A DNA stretch of 64,000 nt, from NCBI GenBank assembly GCA_025370075.1, contig CP073016.1, positions 3,100,001 through 3,164,000 on the forward strand, read 5' to 3'. How positions within the stretch are numbered: position 1 is the stretch's first letter; each line of letters begins with the position of its first letter. The notes under the pieces were generated by a model. That model was not told the DNA's origin, searched no databases, and saw nothing but the letters and a program-made list of their open reading frames with translations. The translations under genes were made by a program, and so were the position numbers. The stretch comes from Chryseotalea sp. WA131a (GTDB taxonomy: Bacteria; Bacteroidota; Bacteroidia; Cytophagales; Cyclobacteriaceae). Shown piece by piece: positions 32,634 through 41,945 of this stretch.

Positions 32634-33752
32634 ATGCTGGGCTGCGATCGATTCATTCAATCAGACCATTTTAAAGAAATCCGATTTGGCTTATTAACCA
32701 ATCACAGCACCTTTACCTCCAGTTACCAGCCACTTGCCCTCGAGCTAGTCCACCGAGGCGTCAACATTCAAAAAATTTTTTCGCCCGAACACGGGATCAA
32801 TTCACAAGGCGAGGATGGGGCAAAGCAAATCAGCCACCTTGATGGGCTTACCCGAAAACCGGTTATTAGCCTGTACGAAAACCAACTGTTTCCACCAGTA
32901 GAAGACTTAGCAGATATTGAGGCGGTGTTGATTGATCTTCCTAATGTCGGCTGTAGATTTTACACTTATTGGTGGACGATCACCTATATGCTTGAGGCCT
33001 GCAGCAAAGCGCACCGTGCGGTATTTTTGTTGGACCGACCAAACTTGCGAGGAATTGAAAGTACGGTTGAAGGTCCGATGTTGGATGTAAATCACTGTCG
33101 GTCATTTTTAGGTCGTAAGTCAATGCCCCTAACCCATGGTTTTTCCTACGGCCAACTTGCGCAGCATTATGTGAGAAGTGAAGGAATAGAACTTGAAATG
33201 GAGATATTTTCAACCGACACCTTTTCTCAAGCTGAATTTATACCACCTTCACCATCTCTTAACGATTTGCAAGCCGTGACGTTGTATCCCTTTACCGGTT
33301 TATTTGAAGGAATTAACGTAAGCCACGGGAGAGGAACATCGTTTCCATTCAAGGTGATCGGAGCGCCTTGGATTCATGCCGAAAGCTTTTGGAGATTTTT
33401 TCAGGAACAGAAAATCCCAGGTGTCAAAGCGTACCCTTATTCATTTAAACCAATGTGGGGCAATTTTCCGCAACAAGTTTGCAATGGCTTGTATTTTATG
33501 GTTACTGATCGCGCGGCCTTCAGGCCAGTCGCATGCGCCTTGAAAGTAGCCCAATACTTGTTAGAAAAATACAGTGAGCATATATCGCAACAGTCTTATC
33601 CAACACATGCCAACCCAACAGGCGCGCACCATCTAGATCTCTTGTTAGGCGTTCCAAACTCATTCTTCAGAATACAAAATGACTCAACAAACCTTTTCGC
33701 GCAGCTAACCGACCGTACAGTTAGCCGTTGGGTTTCGGCCGTAAAAACCTGA
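32634..33752 (+). CDS. DUF1343 protein, NamZ-type exo-beta-N-acetylmuramidase family
   Basis: A 372-residue protein of the DUF1343 family, now known to include exo-beta-N-acetylmuramidases (NamZ, GH171) that cut terminal MurNAc from peptidoglycan fragments. Family blocks are GLLTNHST, FSPEHGINSQGEDG, DLPNVGCRFYTYWWT, LDRPNLRG, EGPMLD, LTHGFSYGQLA, LYPFTGLFEGINVSHGRGT and FKPMWGNFPQQVC. Most Bacteroidota relatives have a signal peptide. This one starts directly with the catalytic domain (MLGCDRFIQSDHF), so it appears cytoplasmic and suits recycling of imported muropeptides. It follows the 48-residue gene with no gap. Confidence 0.87.
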   Translation: MLGCDRFIQSDHFKEIRFGLLTNHSTFTSSYQPLALELVHRGVNIQKIFSPEHGINSQGEDGAKQISHLDGLTRKPVISLYENQLFPPVEDLADIEAVLIDLPNVGCRFYTYWWTITYMLEACSKAHRAVFLLDRPNLRGIESTVEGPMLDVNHCRSFLGRKSMPLTHGFSYGQLAQHYVRSEGIELEMEIFSTDTFSQAEFIPPSPSLNDLQAVTLYPFTGLFEGINVSHGRGTSFPFKVIGAPWIHAESFWRFFQEQKIPGVKAYPYSFKPMWGNFPQQVCNGLYFMVTDRAAFRPVACALKVAQYLLEKYSEHISQQSYPTHANPTGAHHLDLLLGVPNSFFRIQNDSTNLFAQLTDRTVSRWVSAVKT

Positions 33753-33762
33753 TTGTCGGGTT

Positions 33763-33770
33763 TATGTTTG
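33763..33770 (+). promoter_or_regulatory. -7 promoter element before the tricorn protease gene
   Basis: An exact TATGTTTG match 81 nt before ATG 33852. The best TTG upstream is not at standard spacing. Confidence 0.35.
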
Positions 33771-33851
33771 TTTTAAATCTGGAATTTTTCCGTGGGCGGT
33801 AAGACGTCCTTTAAACCTGCTATTTATCTTCACTATTCTAAATTACCCTTT

Positions 33852-36800
33852 ATGAAAAAGTCCTTTTCGCTTTTTGTGCTTGTCCTGCTTGCCGGCTTCG
33901 GATTTTCGCAAGGTACGATGCTCCTTCGCCAGCCAACCATCAGCAATACGCAGGTAGCGTTTGTCTATGCTAACGATTTGTGGATTGTTGGCAAAGATGG
34001 TGGTGATGCCAAACGGCTTACGAGCAACGAAGGGCAAGAAAGCCTCCCTCATTTTTCCCCAGATGGCAAATGGATCGCCTTTACCGGCCAATACGATGGC
34101 AATACAGATGTGTATCTGATTCCCTCGGAAGGCGGCCAACCCCAGCGATTAACGTGGCACCCTGGTGCAGATAACGTAACAGGCTGGACACCCGATGGCG
34201 AGTCGGTTTTGTTTGCGTCTTCGCGCGAAGCCGTGCCTACACAAGAATCAAAAATTTATAAAATCAACTACAAGGGCGGTATGGAAGAAGCGTTGGAAAT
34301 TCCTCGTGCGGTGGCGGGAGAAATTTCGGAAGACGGAAAATACATCGCCTATCAGCAAATTGGTTTTTGGGATGCCGAGTGGCGAAACTACCGTGGAGGC
34401 CAGGCGAAACCCATTTGGATTGTGGACTTGAAAAACTATTCTTTAAAGATGACGCCACAAACGGATAACGAGCGGCACACAGACCCCGTTTGGTTAAACA
34501 ATGTCGTTTACTTTCTTTCGGAGCGCGACTATGCCAATAATGTGTGGTCGTACAATCCAGCTACCAATGAACTCAAACAACAAACTTTTCATTCTGATTT
34601 TGATGCCAAGAGTTTGGATGGAGGAGGCGGTGTGATTGTTTACGAACAAGGTGGCTATTTAAATATTCTCAATCCCGCCAACGGAAACACGAAACGATTG
34701 ACGATCAATGTGCGGGGTGATTTCCACTGGGCTCGCGAACGTTGGGAAGAAGTAAAACCTATTTCACTTGCTAACGCTTCCCTTTCACCTACCGGACAGA
34801 GGGCATTGTTTGAATATCGCGGTGAAGTGTTTACCGTGCCAAAAGAAAAAGGAGATTGGCGCAACATCACACGCAACTCCTCTGCAGCGGATCGCTCGCC
34901 TGTGTGGTCGCCCGATGGAAAAAAGATTGCGTGGTTTAGTGATGTAAGTGGCGAGTATCAATTGATGATTGGTGACCAAGAAGGATTGGAAAAGCCAAAA
35001 GTTATTTCCATTGAGAAGCCCACTTTCTTTTTCAAACCAGCGTGGTCGCCCGATAGCAAGTACATTGCCTTCACCGATACCGATTATGTGTTGTGGTTTA
35101 CTGATGTGAATTCTGGCATCACCAAAAAAATTGACAGCGACCGCTACGCTCATCCCAATCGCACATTAAATCCTGTTTGGTCGCCCGATAGCAAGTGGAT
35201 TGCGTATGCGCGCTTGTTAGACAATCATTACAAGGTCATCAAAGCATACAACATAGAGACTGCACAGAGCGTGCAACTTACCGATGGCATGGCCGATGCC
35301 ATTTCGCCCGTATGGGATTCCAGCGGAAAGTATTTGTATTTCTTGGCCAGCACGAATTATGCGTTGAACTCAGGTTGGCTGGACATGAGTTCGTACGACC
35401 GCCCGCTGACGCGAGCCTTGTATTTAATTGTGTTGAACAAGGAGGATGTATCGCCCCTTGCACCTCGCAGCGATGACGAAAAAGAAAAACCAAAAGAAGA
35501 CAAAAAGGAAGGTACGCCCGTAGTGAAAATCGATTTGGACGGAATAGCCAATCGCATTTTAGCGGTGGATATTCCGCAACGGAATTATGCAGCCCTCTAT
35601 CCAGCGAGCGATGGGTATTTATTTTACTCCGAAATCGTAGCAAACCAGCAAGGACAAACATTGCACCGCTATAACTTTAAAGACCGCAAAACAGAAGTGT
35701 ATCTCACACCGGTAAATGATGTAGCTGTTTCACATGATAGAAAATCGCTTCTCTATCGCAGCAACGCTACATGGGGAATTTTAGGCACAAGTGATTCCAA
35801 CAAAAAGATTGGCGATGGAAAGTTGGAAACATTAAGCAGCATGAAACTAAAAATCAACCCAATGGAAGAGTGGAAACAAATCTTCCGAGAAGGCTGGCGC
35901 TACCAACGCGACTTTTTGTATGTGAGCAATGTGCACGGTGCGCCTTGGAACGATGTGTACAAATGGTATAGCCCTTGGATTGACCATGTGCGCCACCGCA
36001 CCGATTTGAATTATGTGGTCGATATTTTGGGTGGTGAAGTAGCAGTAGGTCACTCTTATACAAGTGGTGGAGATTTCCCTAACATCGACAATGTGCCGGT
36101 AGGCTTGCTCGGTGCTGACTTTGAAATCCAAAATGGAATGTATCGATTTAAGAAAATCTATTTAGGCGAAAGCTGGAATCCAGATATCAAAGCGCCATTG
36201 CGCGAGCCGGGTGTGAATATTAGTGCCGGTGATTATTTATTAGAAGTAAATGGGCAATCGATTTCAACTTCTGTCAATCTCTACAAGTACTTTGAAGCTA
36301 CGGCCAACCGACAAATTAAAATAAAAGTAAGCAGCAAACCTTCGGCAGAGGGTGCACGAACAGTTACCATTGTGCCGGTGGAAAATGAAAATCAACTGCG
36401 CAATATCGATTGGGTGGAAAGCAATCGGAGAAAAGTGAATGAATTGTCGAAAGGTCAATTGGCGTATGTGTATGTACCGAACACAGGTAATCCGGGCTAT
36501 ACTTCTTTCAATCGTTACTATTTTGCACAGCAAGACAAGAAGGGAGCCATCATTGACGAACGCAATAACGGAGGAGGTTCGGCCGCGGATTACATGGTCG
36601 ACATTATGGCGCGTGATTTACACGGATATTTCAACTCGCGCACCGAGGGTCATTTGCCTTTACGTGTGCCTCATGCAGCTATCTACGGCCCAAAAGTAAT
36701 GTTGATCAACGAACGCGCTGGTTCGGGTGGTGATTTGTTGCCTTACCTTTTCAACAAAATGAAAATCGGGCCCTTGGTAGGAACCAAAACATGGGGTGGC

Positions 36801-37082
36801 TTGGTAGGCACGTGGGACACACCTCTTTTTGTAGATGGTGGACGGATGGTAGCACCTCGTGGTGGTTTCTATGATGTGAATGGACAATGGGCGGTAGAAG
36901 GCGTTGGCATCTCGCCAGATATTGAAGTGCAGCAAACGCCAGCCGATGTGATGAAGGGCCGCGACCCGCAATTGGAAAAAGCTGTGGATGAAGCGTTGAA
37001 GTTGTTAAAAACGCAAGCTGTAGAGATGAAGGCTGAACCGCTTGCACCGGTGAAGTATAAGAGGCCGGCTAGAAAAAATTGA
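33852..37082 (+). CDS. Tricorn-type S41 family protease, secreted
   Basis: A 1076-residue exported protease with a signal peptide (MKKSFSLFVLVLLAGFGFSQ). Two WD/PD40-like propellers lie in the first 640 residues or so (FSPDGKWIAF, WSPDGKKIAWFSD, WSPDSKYIAF, WSPDSKWIAYARL). A tricorn C1 domain, a PDZ domain near 760-850 (INISAGDYLLEVNG-like) and an S41 catalytic domain follow. The nucleophile Ser is in NERAGSGGDLLPY near residue 957. IDERNNGGGSAADYM and GTKTWGG match tricorn core features. It degrades peptides in the periplasm. ATG 33852 is preferred over the in-frame GTG 33792 because it begins the signal peptide. It was probably first in a three-gene operon with the IS-interrupted gene and the DUF1684 gene. 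Confidence 0.9.
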   Translation: MKKSFSLFVLVLLAGFGFSQGTMLLRQPTISNTQVAFVYANDLWIVGKDGGDAKRLTSNEGQESLPHFSPDGKWIAFTGQYDGNTDVYLIPSEGGQPQRLTWHPGADNVTGWTPDGESVLFASSREAVPTQESKIYKINYKGGMEEALEIPRAVAGEISEDGKYIAYQQIGFWDAEWRNYRGGQAKPIWIVDLKNYSLKMTPQTDNERHTDPVWLNNVVYFLSERDYANNVWSYNPATNELKQQTFHSDFDAKSLDGGGGVIVYEQGGYLNILNPANGNTKRLTINVRGDFHWARERWEEVKPISLANASLSPTGQRALFEYRGEVFTVPKEKGDWRNITRNSSAADRSPVWSPDGKKIAWFSDVSGEYQLMIGDQEGLEKPKVISIEKPTFFFKPAWSPDSKYIAFTDTDYVLWFTDVNSGITKKIDSDRYAHPNRTLNPVWSPDSKWIAYARLLDNHYKVIKAYNIETAQSVQLTDGMADAISPVWDSSGKYLYFLASTNYALNSGWLDMSSYDRPLTRALYLIVLNKEDVSPLAPRSDDEKEKPKEDKKEGTPVVKIDLDGIANRILAVDIPQRNYAALYPASDGYLFYSEIVANQQGQTLHRYNFKDRKTEVYLTPVNDVAVSHDRKSLLYRSNATWGILGTSDSNKKIGDGKLETLSSMKLKINPMEEWKQIFREGWRYQRDFLYVSNVHGAPWNDVYKWYSPWIDHVRHRTDLNYVVDILGGEVAVGHSYTSGGDFPNIDNVPVGLLGADFEIQNGMYRFKKIYLGESWNPDIKAPLREPGVNISAGDYLLEVNGQSISTSVNLYKYFEATANRQIKIKVSSKPSAEGARTVTIVPVENENQLRNIDWVESNRRKVNELSKGQLAYVYVPNTGNPGYTSFNRYYFAQQDKKGAIIDERNNGGGSAADYMVDIMARDLHGYFNSRTEGHLPLRVPHAAIYGPKVMLINERAGSGGDLLPYLFNKMKIGPLVGTKTWGGLVGTWDTPLFVDGGRMVAPRGGFYDVNGQWAVEGVGISPDIEVQQTPADVMKGRDPQLEKAVDEALKLLKTQAVEMKAEPLAPVKYKRPARKN

Positions 37083-37088
37083 AAAAGT

Positions 37089-37577
37089 ATGAGGGTTCAA
37101 TCAACATTGTCATTGTTATTCTTTTGTTGCGTCTCCTCTATTGGTCAAGTAGATAATGTTAGAATGAAGAATCAGGCTGAAGAAACCGCCAAGGCTTTGT
37201 TAAATGACGACTACGAGACATTAATAAAATTCACGTATCCAAAAGTCATTAAGCTTATCGGTGGAAAAGAAAAGATGATTTCTATCATTAAAAAGGGGAA
37301 GGTTGAAATGAATGATCAAGGAATCTCCTTTGAAAAAGTCGATATTGGTGAACCGGGAAAAGCAGTAAAGGCTGGAGATGAAATTCATGCCTTGATTCCT
37401 CAAACGGTTTTTATGAAAGTGCCGAATGGAAGGATGAAGAGTGAAACTAACCTTTTGGCGATTTCTACAGATAATGGTAACAATTGGTATTTTCTAGATA
37501 CTGTAAATTTAACCATGGAAACAATTAAGGGTATCTCTAAAAACCCTACGAAATTATCTATAAATTTTGTTTCTTGA
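37089..37577 (+). pseudogene. Secreted NTF2-like hypothetical protein, 3' end replaced by IS5 insertion
   Basis: The frame starts 6 nt after the protease stop and encodes a signal peptide (to about residue 20, SSIGQ). A small alpha+beta domain follows (ETAKALLNDDYETLIKFTYP, NNWYFLDTVNL) that looks NTF2/SnoaL-like. The element inserted at TTAA 37525-37528, so codons from 37529 to the stop at 37575-37577 belong to the IS end. Joining 37528 to 38785 restores the frame and adds 23 residues (NILPNYNTDL, then ILPIKSKPVFLSK) to a TAA at 38855-38857. That gives a 170-residue original protein. The truncated 162-residue version may still fold but lacks its native end. Confidence 0.8.
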
Positions 37578-38780
37578 GAAAAAGGAGAAAATAGATGAAA
37601 AATAAATCGAGAGGATTATTTGATGAGCAGTTTCGGTTGGATAAAATCGGTAAGCAAAACGATCCATTGTTAAAATTGCAAGCCCACATTGACTTTGGGA
37701 TTTTCCGCAAACCCTTGGAGGCACATTTTGAATCGGGAAAAGACAGAAGCCAAGGCGGTCGCCCTTCCTTTGATTATCTGATGATGTTCAAAATATTGAT
37801 TTTGCAGCGCTATTATAATTTAAGCGATGACGGCACGGAATATGCGATTTTAGATCGTTTATCGTTCATGCGTTTTTTAGGGTTGACCATATCTGATACG
37901 GTGCCCGATGCCAAAACAATCTGGAACTTTAAAAATGAACTTGCCAAAGGCAAGATGGTGGAGAAATTGTTTTCCTTGCTGGATAAAACCTTGAGCCAAC
38001 GGGGTGTAATTCTTAACAAAGGCCGAATGATAGATGCCTCCATTGTGGAAGTCCCTATTCAACGAAACAGCCGCGATGAGAACCAACAACTCAATGAGGG
38101 GATTATTCCCCCAGATTGGAAAGATAAAGAAAACAAGCTACGCCAGAAAGATATTGATGCCAAATGGGTTACGCACAATGGAAAAAGTTACTATGGGTAT
38201 AAAGACCATGTGAAAGCCGATGCGCGCACCAAACTCATTACGGGTTATAAGGTAACCCCTGCCAATGTTCACGATAGTGAAATGATTGGACCATTGATTG
38301 ACAAAAGGGATCGCGGACAAAAAGTATATGCTGATAGTGCTTATCGGAGTGAGAAAATTGAAAAAGAGTTGAACGGAAAAAATATGACCTCCATGATCCA
38401 TGAAAAAGGATACCGCAATAAACCCCTTACCAATGCGCAGCAAAAGCGCAACAAGAAGAAATCAAAGACAAGGGCAAGAGTGGAGCACATTTTTGGGTTC
38501 ATGACCAACTCGATGAACCGAATGTATATCCGATGCCGAAACTTTGTGAGGGCCAAAGCAACGATTGGTTTAATGAACCTCACCTACAATTTGTTCAGGC
38601 TAACGCAGATAAAAGTGAACTTGAATGGCCGATAGTTTGACCAAATGGTCAATCATCATCCTGCCAAGGGTGAAAAGAAAAAGTCAAAAGAGCCCTTAAT
38701 CACTATTTTTTAAGATTGCAAAGAAAAAATTCGATAAACTAGGAAGTGAAAAAATTTAAAACGGGTTTTTAGAGATGCCC
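37529..38780 (+). mobile_element. Complete IS5-family insertion sequence (1252 bp) with TTAA target duplication
   Basis: Terminal inverted repeats are GGGTATCTCTAAAAACCC (37529-37546) and, at the right end read inward, GGGCATCTCTAAAAACCC (38763-38780), 17 of 18 identical. Both ends are flanked by TTAA (37525-37528 and 38781-38784). This fits the 4-bp YTAR target duplications of IS5-family elements. One intact transposase gene fills the interior. The 145 nt after the transposase stop carry no gene. Matching ends, an intact transposase and a still-readable target gene indicate a fairly recent insertion. Confidence 0.9.
37595..38635 (+). CDS. IS5 family transposase
   Basis: A 346-residue DDE transposase. 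It has a DUF772-type N-terminal domain (GGRPSFDYLMMFKILILQR, then LSFMRFLGL) and a transposase DDE_Tnp_1 core. Catalytic acids are visible as GRMIDASIVE, VYADSAYRS and RVEHIFGFM, the D-D-E triad. A GKSYYGYKDH segment is typical of the group. It is intact and encoded as one frame inside the element at 37529-38780, and a leading purine-rich GAGAAAAAGGAG lies before the ATG. It moves only its own IS; no cargo genes. Confidence 0.95.
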   Translation: MKNKSRGLFDEQFRLDKIGKQNDPLLKLQAHIDFGIFRKPLEAHFESGKDRSQGGRPSFDYLMMFKILILQRYYNLSDDGTEYAILDRLSFMRFLGLTISDTVPDAKTIWNFKNELAKGKMVEKLFSLLDKTLSQRGVILNKGRMIDASIVEVPIQRNSRDENQQLNEGIIPPDWKDKENKLRQKDIDAKWVTHNGKSYYGYKDHVKADARTKLITGYKVTPANVHDSEMIGPLIDKRDRGQKVYADSAYRSEKIEKELNGKNMTSMIHEKGYRNKPLTNAQQKRNKKKSKTRARVEHIFGFMTNSMNRMYIRCRNFVRAKATIGLMNLTYNLFRLTQIKVNLNGR

Positions 38781-38784
38781 TTAA

Positions 38785-38857
38785 GAACATTTTACCAAAT
38801 TACAATACGGATTTAATTTTGCCAATAAAAAGTAAACCCGTGTTTTTATCAAAATAA
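38785..38857 (+). pseudogene. Detached 3' fragment of the IS-interrupted gene
   Basis: Immediately after the right TTAA, the sequence continues the reading frame of the gene at 37089. After removal of the IS and one TTAA the codons read on as NILPNYNTDL, ILPIKSKPVFLSK and TAA (38855-38857). The next gene starts 10 nt later, which restores normal operon spacing. Confidence 0.75.
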
Positions 38858-38867
38858 GTATAAAGCA

Positions 38868-39488
38868 ATGCAAAATAACTTAGCTGGATTAGTTATCGCG
38901 ATGCTTTTCTCTCATGTTAATTATGGTCAGATTGATTCAATTTCCTCGTTAGCTGAAATCAAAAAATTTCAAACAGAGTTAAACACAGAATACTCGGATA
39001 GAAGTAAATCACCACTTGAACCAAAAGACTTTAAGAAATTCAGAGGACACGCATTCTTTCCAATAAATTTGAAATATCGGGTGAAAGCAACGCTGAAGTT
39101 AACCGAGTCTTCAGCTTTTTTCTTGATGCAAACCAGCAACGATCAACCACGTTTGTACCGAAAATATGCCGATGTAGTTTTTAGTTTAGAGGGTCAGGAG
39201 TTTTCAATCCCCGCTTATCAGTCAAAAGATTTAATGTCGACAAAGGAGTATGCTGATTATTTTTTTTTTCCTTTTACGGACATAACGAATGGAGAAACCA
39301 CGTATAGTGCAGGAAGGTATATTGATTTAAGAATTCCCAAAGTGGGGAATGAGCTGATTTTAGATTTCAATATGGCCTATAACCCCTATTGTGCATACAG
39401 TAAAAATTATTCTTGCCCCATCGTTCCAAGAGAAAATGATTTAAATATAAAAATTGAGGCGGGTGTAAAACTTGCCGGCAAGCATTAA
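38868..39488 (+). CDS. DUF1684 domain-containing secreted protein
   Basis: A 206-residue exported protein with a signal peptide (ending VNYGQ) and a DUF1684 domain. Family hallmarks are FPINLKYRVKA, RLYRKYADVVFSLEG, DYFFFPFTDITNGETTYSAGRYIDL, and at the end NPYCAYSKNYSCPIVPRENDL then IEAGVKL. The conserved Cys pair and the C-P-x-x-P-x-x-N motif are intact. Biochemical function is unknown. Before the IS insertion it probably lay 10 nt behind the preceding gene in an operon with the tricorn protease; the element may now be polar on it. Its last 4 nt overlap the convergent DUF5916 gene. Confidence 0.82.
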   Translation: MQNNLAGLVIAMLFSHVNYGQIDSISSLAEIKKFQTELNTEYSDRSKSPLEPKDFKKFRGHAFFPINLKYRVKATLKLTESSAFFLMQTSNDQPRLYRKYADVVFSLEGQEFSIPAYQSKDLMSTKEYADYFFFPFTDITNGETTYSAGRYIDLRIPKVGNELILDFNMAYNPYCAYSKNYSCPIVPRENDLNIKIEAGVKLAGKH

Positions 39489-41785
39489 AGATTCAACCAA
39501 TATGTCAATTTAAACACCAGCGAATAATTTTTACTGCCAAAGGTTGACGGCAGGTAATTTTCGGTGTACACAATAAAGAAATCACTAGCGGGTTTGTACC
39601 GCCATTGAAAGCGAGCGTTCAGATTAATGTTATCGCGAAGTGAGTTGTATTGAATAAAAGTAGTAAAGAAAATGGCCCGCGTAAACGTTAAATCAAAACG
39701 AGGGCTTAACACAAAAAGTCTTTCTTTGCCATACCCTTCGGCCAAATTCAAGTCGTTGTAGTCAAATCGTAGCGAAACACTTCCGTAAGGCTGATAACGG
39801 TAGTTTAGTTCACCGTTGATATTGGCGTTGTTGCCATTGTAAAATCCACCAAGTGTTGTTCCCAGGGAGTATCGAAATATTTTGCGCTGATCCGATCGAT
39901 ACGTGAAGGTGTAATTATGCCACATATAGATCTCTCCTGTTTTGAAAGCTGTATAAACCTTTTCGTCAATGGGATTGAATGAATTGGTAAGTTCTTGAAA
40001 AGTGTAGTTGTAAGCGACATTTGCACTTGATGTGTTGAGGAAATTGATCCGATACCCAAGGGCCGCAGTTTTGTCCGTCATCAAACCCGAAGGTACGTTA
40101 TTCACACCTAAGTCTAAGGTTGGCCCCATCGTGGCAATGGCGGAATTCTTTGGGTAAAAAGTGCCATAAAAACTGGCGAAAGTATTGGACCATCCCGGGT
40201 ACACGCGTTGGCTTGGCACAAAACCGACTTCTGCATTGTAGTTTTTTTGGTTGAACACGTGACCAAAGAAAATCTGAAAATGGCGCTTGGTGTGTTGTGC
40301 AAAGCCTCCACCTGTTTGTGTTTGGTTAGTATTGAAATTATCAAACGATAAACCGTAATATAAACTTGAGTACCATCGGTTGTCGGCACTTCGCATTTCA
40401 ACGTCAACCGTGGCAGACCGATTGAATACGTTTAAAACTTTGGTGAACGAACCATCGGCATTCTCTCGCTTTTTATATAAGTCGCGTGTAAAGTATTTGA
40501 GAGAATCGCTTAGCGAGTGGATACCCAACGACTCTTTGTTCACAAACGATAATTGAATGTTGGATTGCTTCCAAAAGTTTCGTTGGATGGCGGCTACCAT
40601 GAAATTTTGAGTGGGCAAACCGATTGAAAGAGTTTCTTTTGTTTGCATGTTCAACAAACTCACACGCCAGTTTTTGTTGATGGAACCACTGAGGCGCGCA
40701 CCATACTCAATGCGCACCTGCTGCAGCGTTGGGCTAACGCGATTGGAGTCAGAGGCCAAACCAATTCTGCGCGAAAAAAATGGACGTGCCGAGGGAAAAC
40801 CCATACGATCAAACAAATCGCTGTTTTCCAAAAAGAACTGTCGCCTTTCGGGAAACTGAAATTCAAATCGCGTGAGGTTAATCACTTGCCTGTCTACTTC
40901 CACTTGTGAAAAATCCGGATTTACAGTCAGGTCTAAGTTGAGCGAAGGCGTCACCGCCACTTTTGCATCGGCACCGTATTGAAAATCGTTGGTTGTGGTT
41001 TGCGGGTTGGTGGTTCTATCCGTAGCGGTACTCCCAGCCACAAATGGGATCAATGATACATTAATTGATTGGCGGGGTGGTGGATCTTGCCAAACAAGTT
41101 TACCGGAATAAGCAAAGGATGCCGGGATAAACTGAATGGGCGTGGCGATCCAACTGGAAATTTGGTTGCGTTTGACATCGTTGCGCAGAAAGGTAATGTT
41201 CCACTCTCGTGCTTCGCTCTTGTACCTAAAACTTTTGAATGGTATCATCAACTCGGCCACCCATTTATCGGCATAGTTGGTTACATGCGAATACCACTTA
41301 TTGTCCCATGTAGCGTTGTAACCGTTGTCATCAGCGCCAGCGCCCGCAACGGTTCCTTCACGTTGCACGCCTTCGGGCGTTATGCCGAAAAAGAAACCGT
41401 TGATACCATCGTTGTATGGCCCTATGTATACGCCAATGTGGTCGTTGGTGGAAAAATCAAAATCGCGTCTGAGCGATTGCACGATATCGGGCCGCTGATC
41501 ATCATAACAAACAAATGAAACATATAATGCATGCTCATCAAACATTACCCTGGCTTCCGACTGAAAGGAGGGGGCTGCATTATCCACAGGATAGTTAAGA
41601 AAAAAATCAGCGGCTACTTCTGCGCTTTGCCAATCGGCCTCATCTAGTTTGCCGTCTAATACAATTTTACCAGTCGCCTTGCGAATGGCCAAGCCTTTGC
41701 CCGGTTGATTTTTGATCTGGGCAAAGGCCGTGAGGTTAACGAGCAAGAAAATGAAAGTAATACTAGCTCTGTAGAATAAAACCAT
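39485..41785 (-). CDS. DUF5916 outer-membrane protein with CBM9-like N-domain
   Basis: A 766-residue exported protein from ATG 41785, with a signal peptide (FIFLLVNLTAFAQ). The N-terminal beta-sandwich is of the carbohydrate-binding family 9/DOMON-like type (KIVLDGKLDEADWQSAEVA, NDHIGVYIGPYND, VAELMIPFKSFRY). A DUF5916 region (FQFPERRQFFLENSDLFDR) and a long barrel-like C-terminus ending in an aromatic strand (FKLTYWLNL) follow. Such proteins are widespread in Bacteroidota and probably form outer-membrane barrels; the ligand is unknown. The longer frame opens at TTG 41794, an unlikely start, so ATG 41785 is used. Confidence 0.85.
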   Translation of the reverse strand: MVLFYRASITFIFLLVNLTAFAQIKNQPGKGLAIRKATGKIVLDGKLDEADWQSAEVAADFFLNYPVDNAAPSFQSEARVMFDEHALYVSFVCYDDQRPDIVQSLRRDFDFSTNDHIGVYIGPYNDGINGFFFGITPEGVQREGTVAGAGADDNGYNATWDNKWYSHVTNYADKWVAELMIPFKSFRYKSEAREWNITFLRNDVKRNQISSWIATPIQFIPASFAYSGKLVWQDPPPRQSINVSLIPFVAGSTATDRTTNPQTTTNDFQYGADAKVAVTPSLNLDLTVNPDFSQVEVDRQVINLTRFEFQFPERRQFFLENSDLFDRMGFPSARPFFSRRIGLASDSNRVSPTLQQVRIEYGARLSGSINKNWRVSLLNMQTKETLSIGLPTQNFMVAAIQRNFWKQSNIQLSFVNKESLGIHSLSDSLKYFTRDLYKKRENADGSFTKVLNVFNRSATVDVEMRSADNRWYSSLYYGLSFDNFNTNQTQTGGGFAQHTKRHFQIFFGHVFNQKNYNAEVGFVPSQRVYPGWSNTFASFYGTFYPKNSAIATMGPTLDLGVNNVPSGLMTDKTAALGYRINFLNTSSANVAYNYTFQELTNSFNPIDEKVYTAFKTGEIYMWHNYTFTYRSDQRKIFRYSLGTTLGGFYNGNNANINGELNYRYQPYGSVSLRFDYNDLNLAEGYGKERLFVLSPRFDLTFTRAIFFTTFIQYNSLRDNINLNARFQWRYKPASDFFIVYTENYLPSTFGSKNYSLVFKLTYWLNL

Positions 41786-41945
41786 AGGTGCCAAAGATAA
41801 TTGCTGAACGAATTGAATTGACCATGGTTGGGATAAACGGCAGTATTAACAAATTATTTATATGAGCGGAGCGCAACTCAAAAAGTAGTAGCGTTTAAAA
41901 TTTATAGTCACCTTTGTAAGTCAACCAGTTTTCGACAACCGCTCA

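Noticed and set aside
41792..41799. Minus-strand TATCTTTG as a promoter for the DUF5916 gene
   Set aside because: It is only 6 nt from ATG 41785 and no TTG is found at usual spacing, so chance is as likely as a leaderless promoter.
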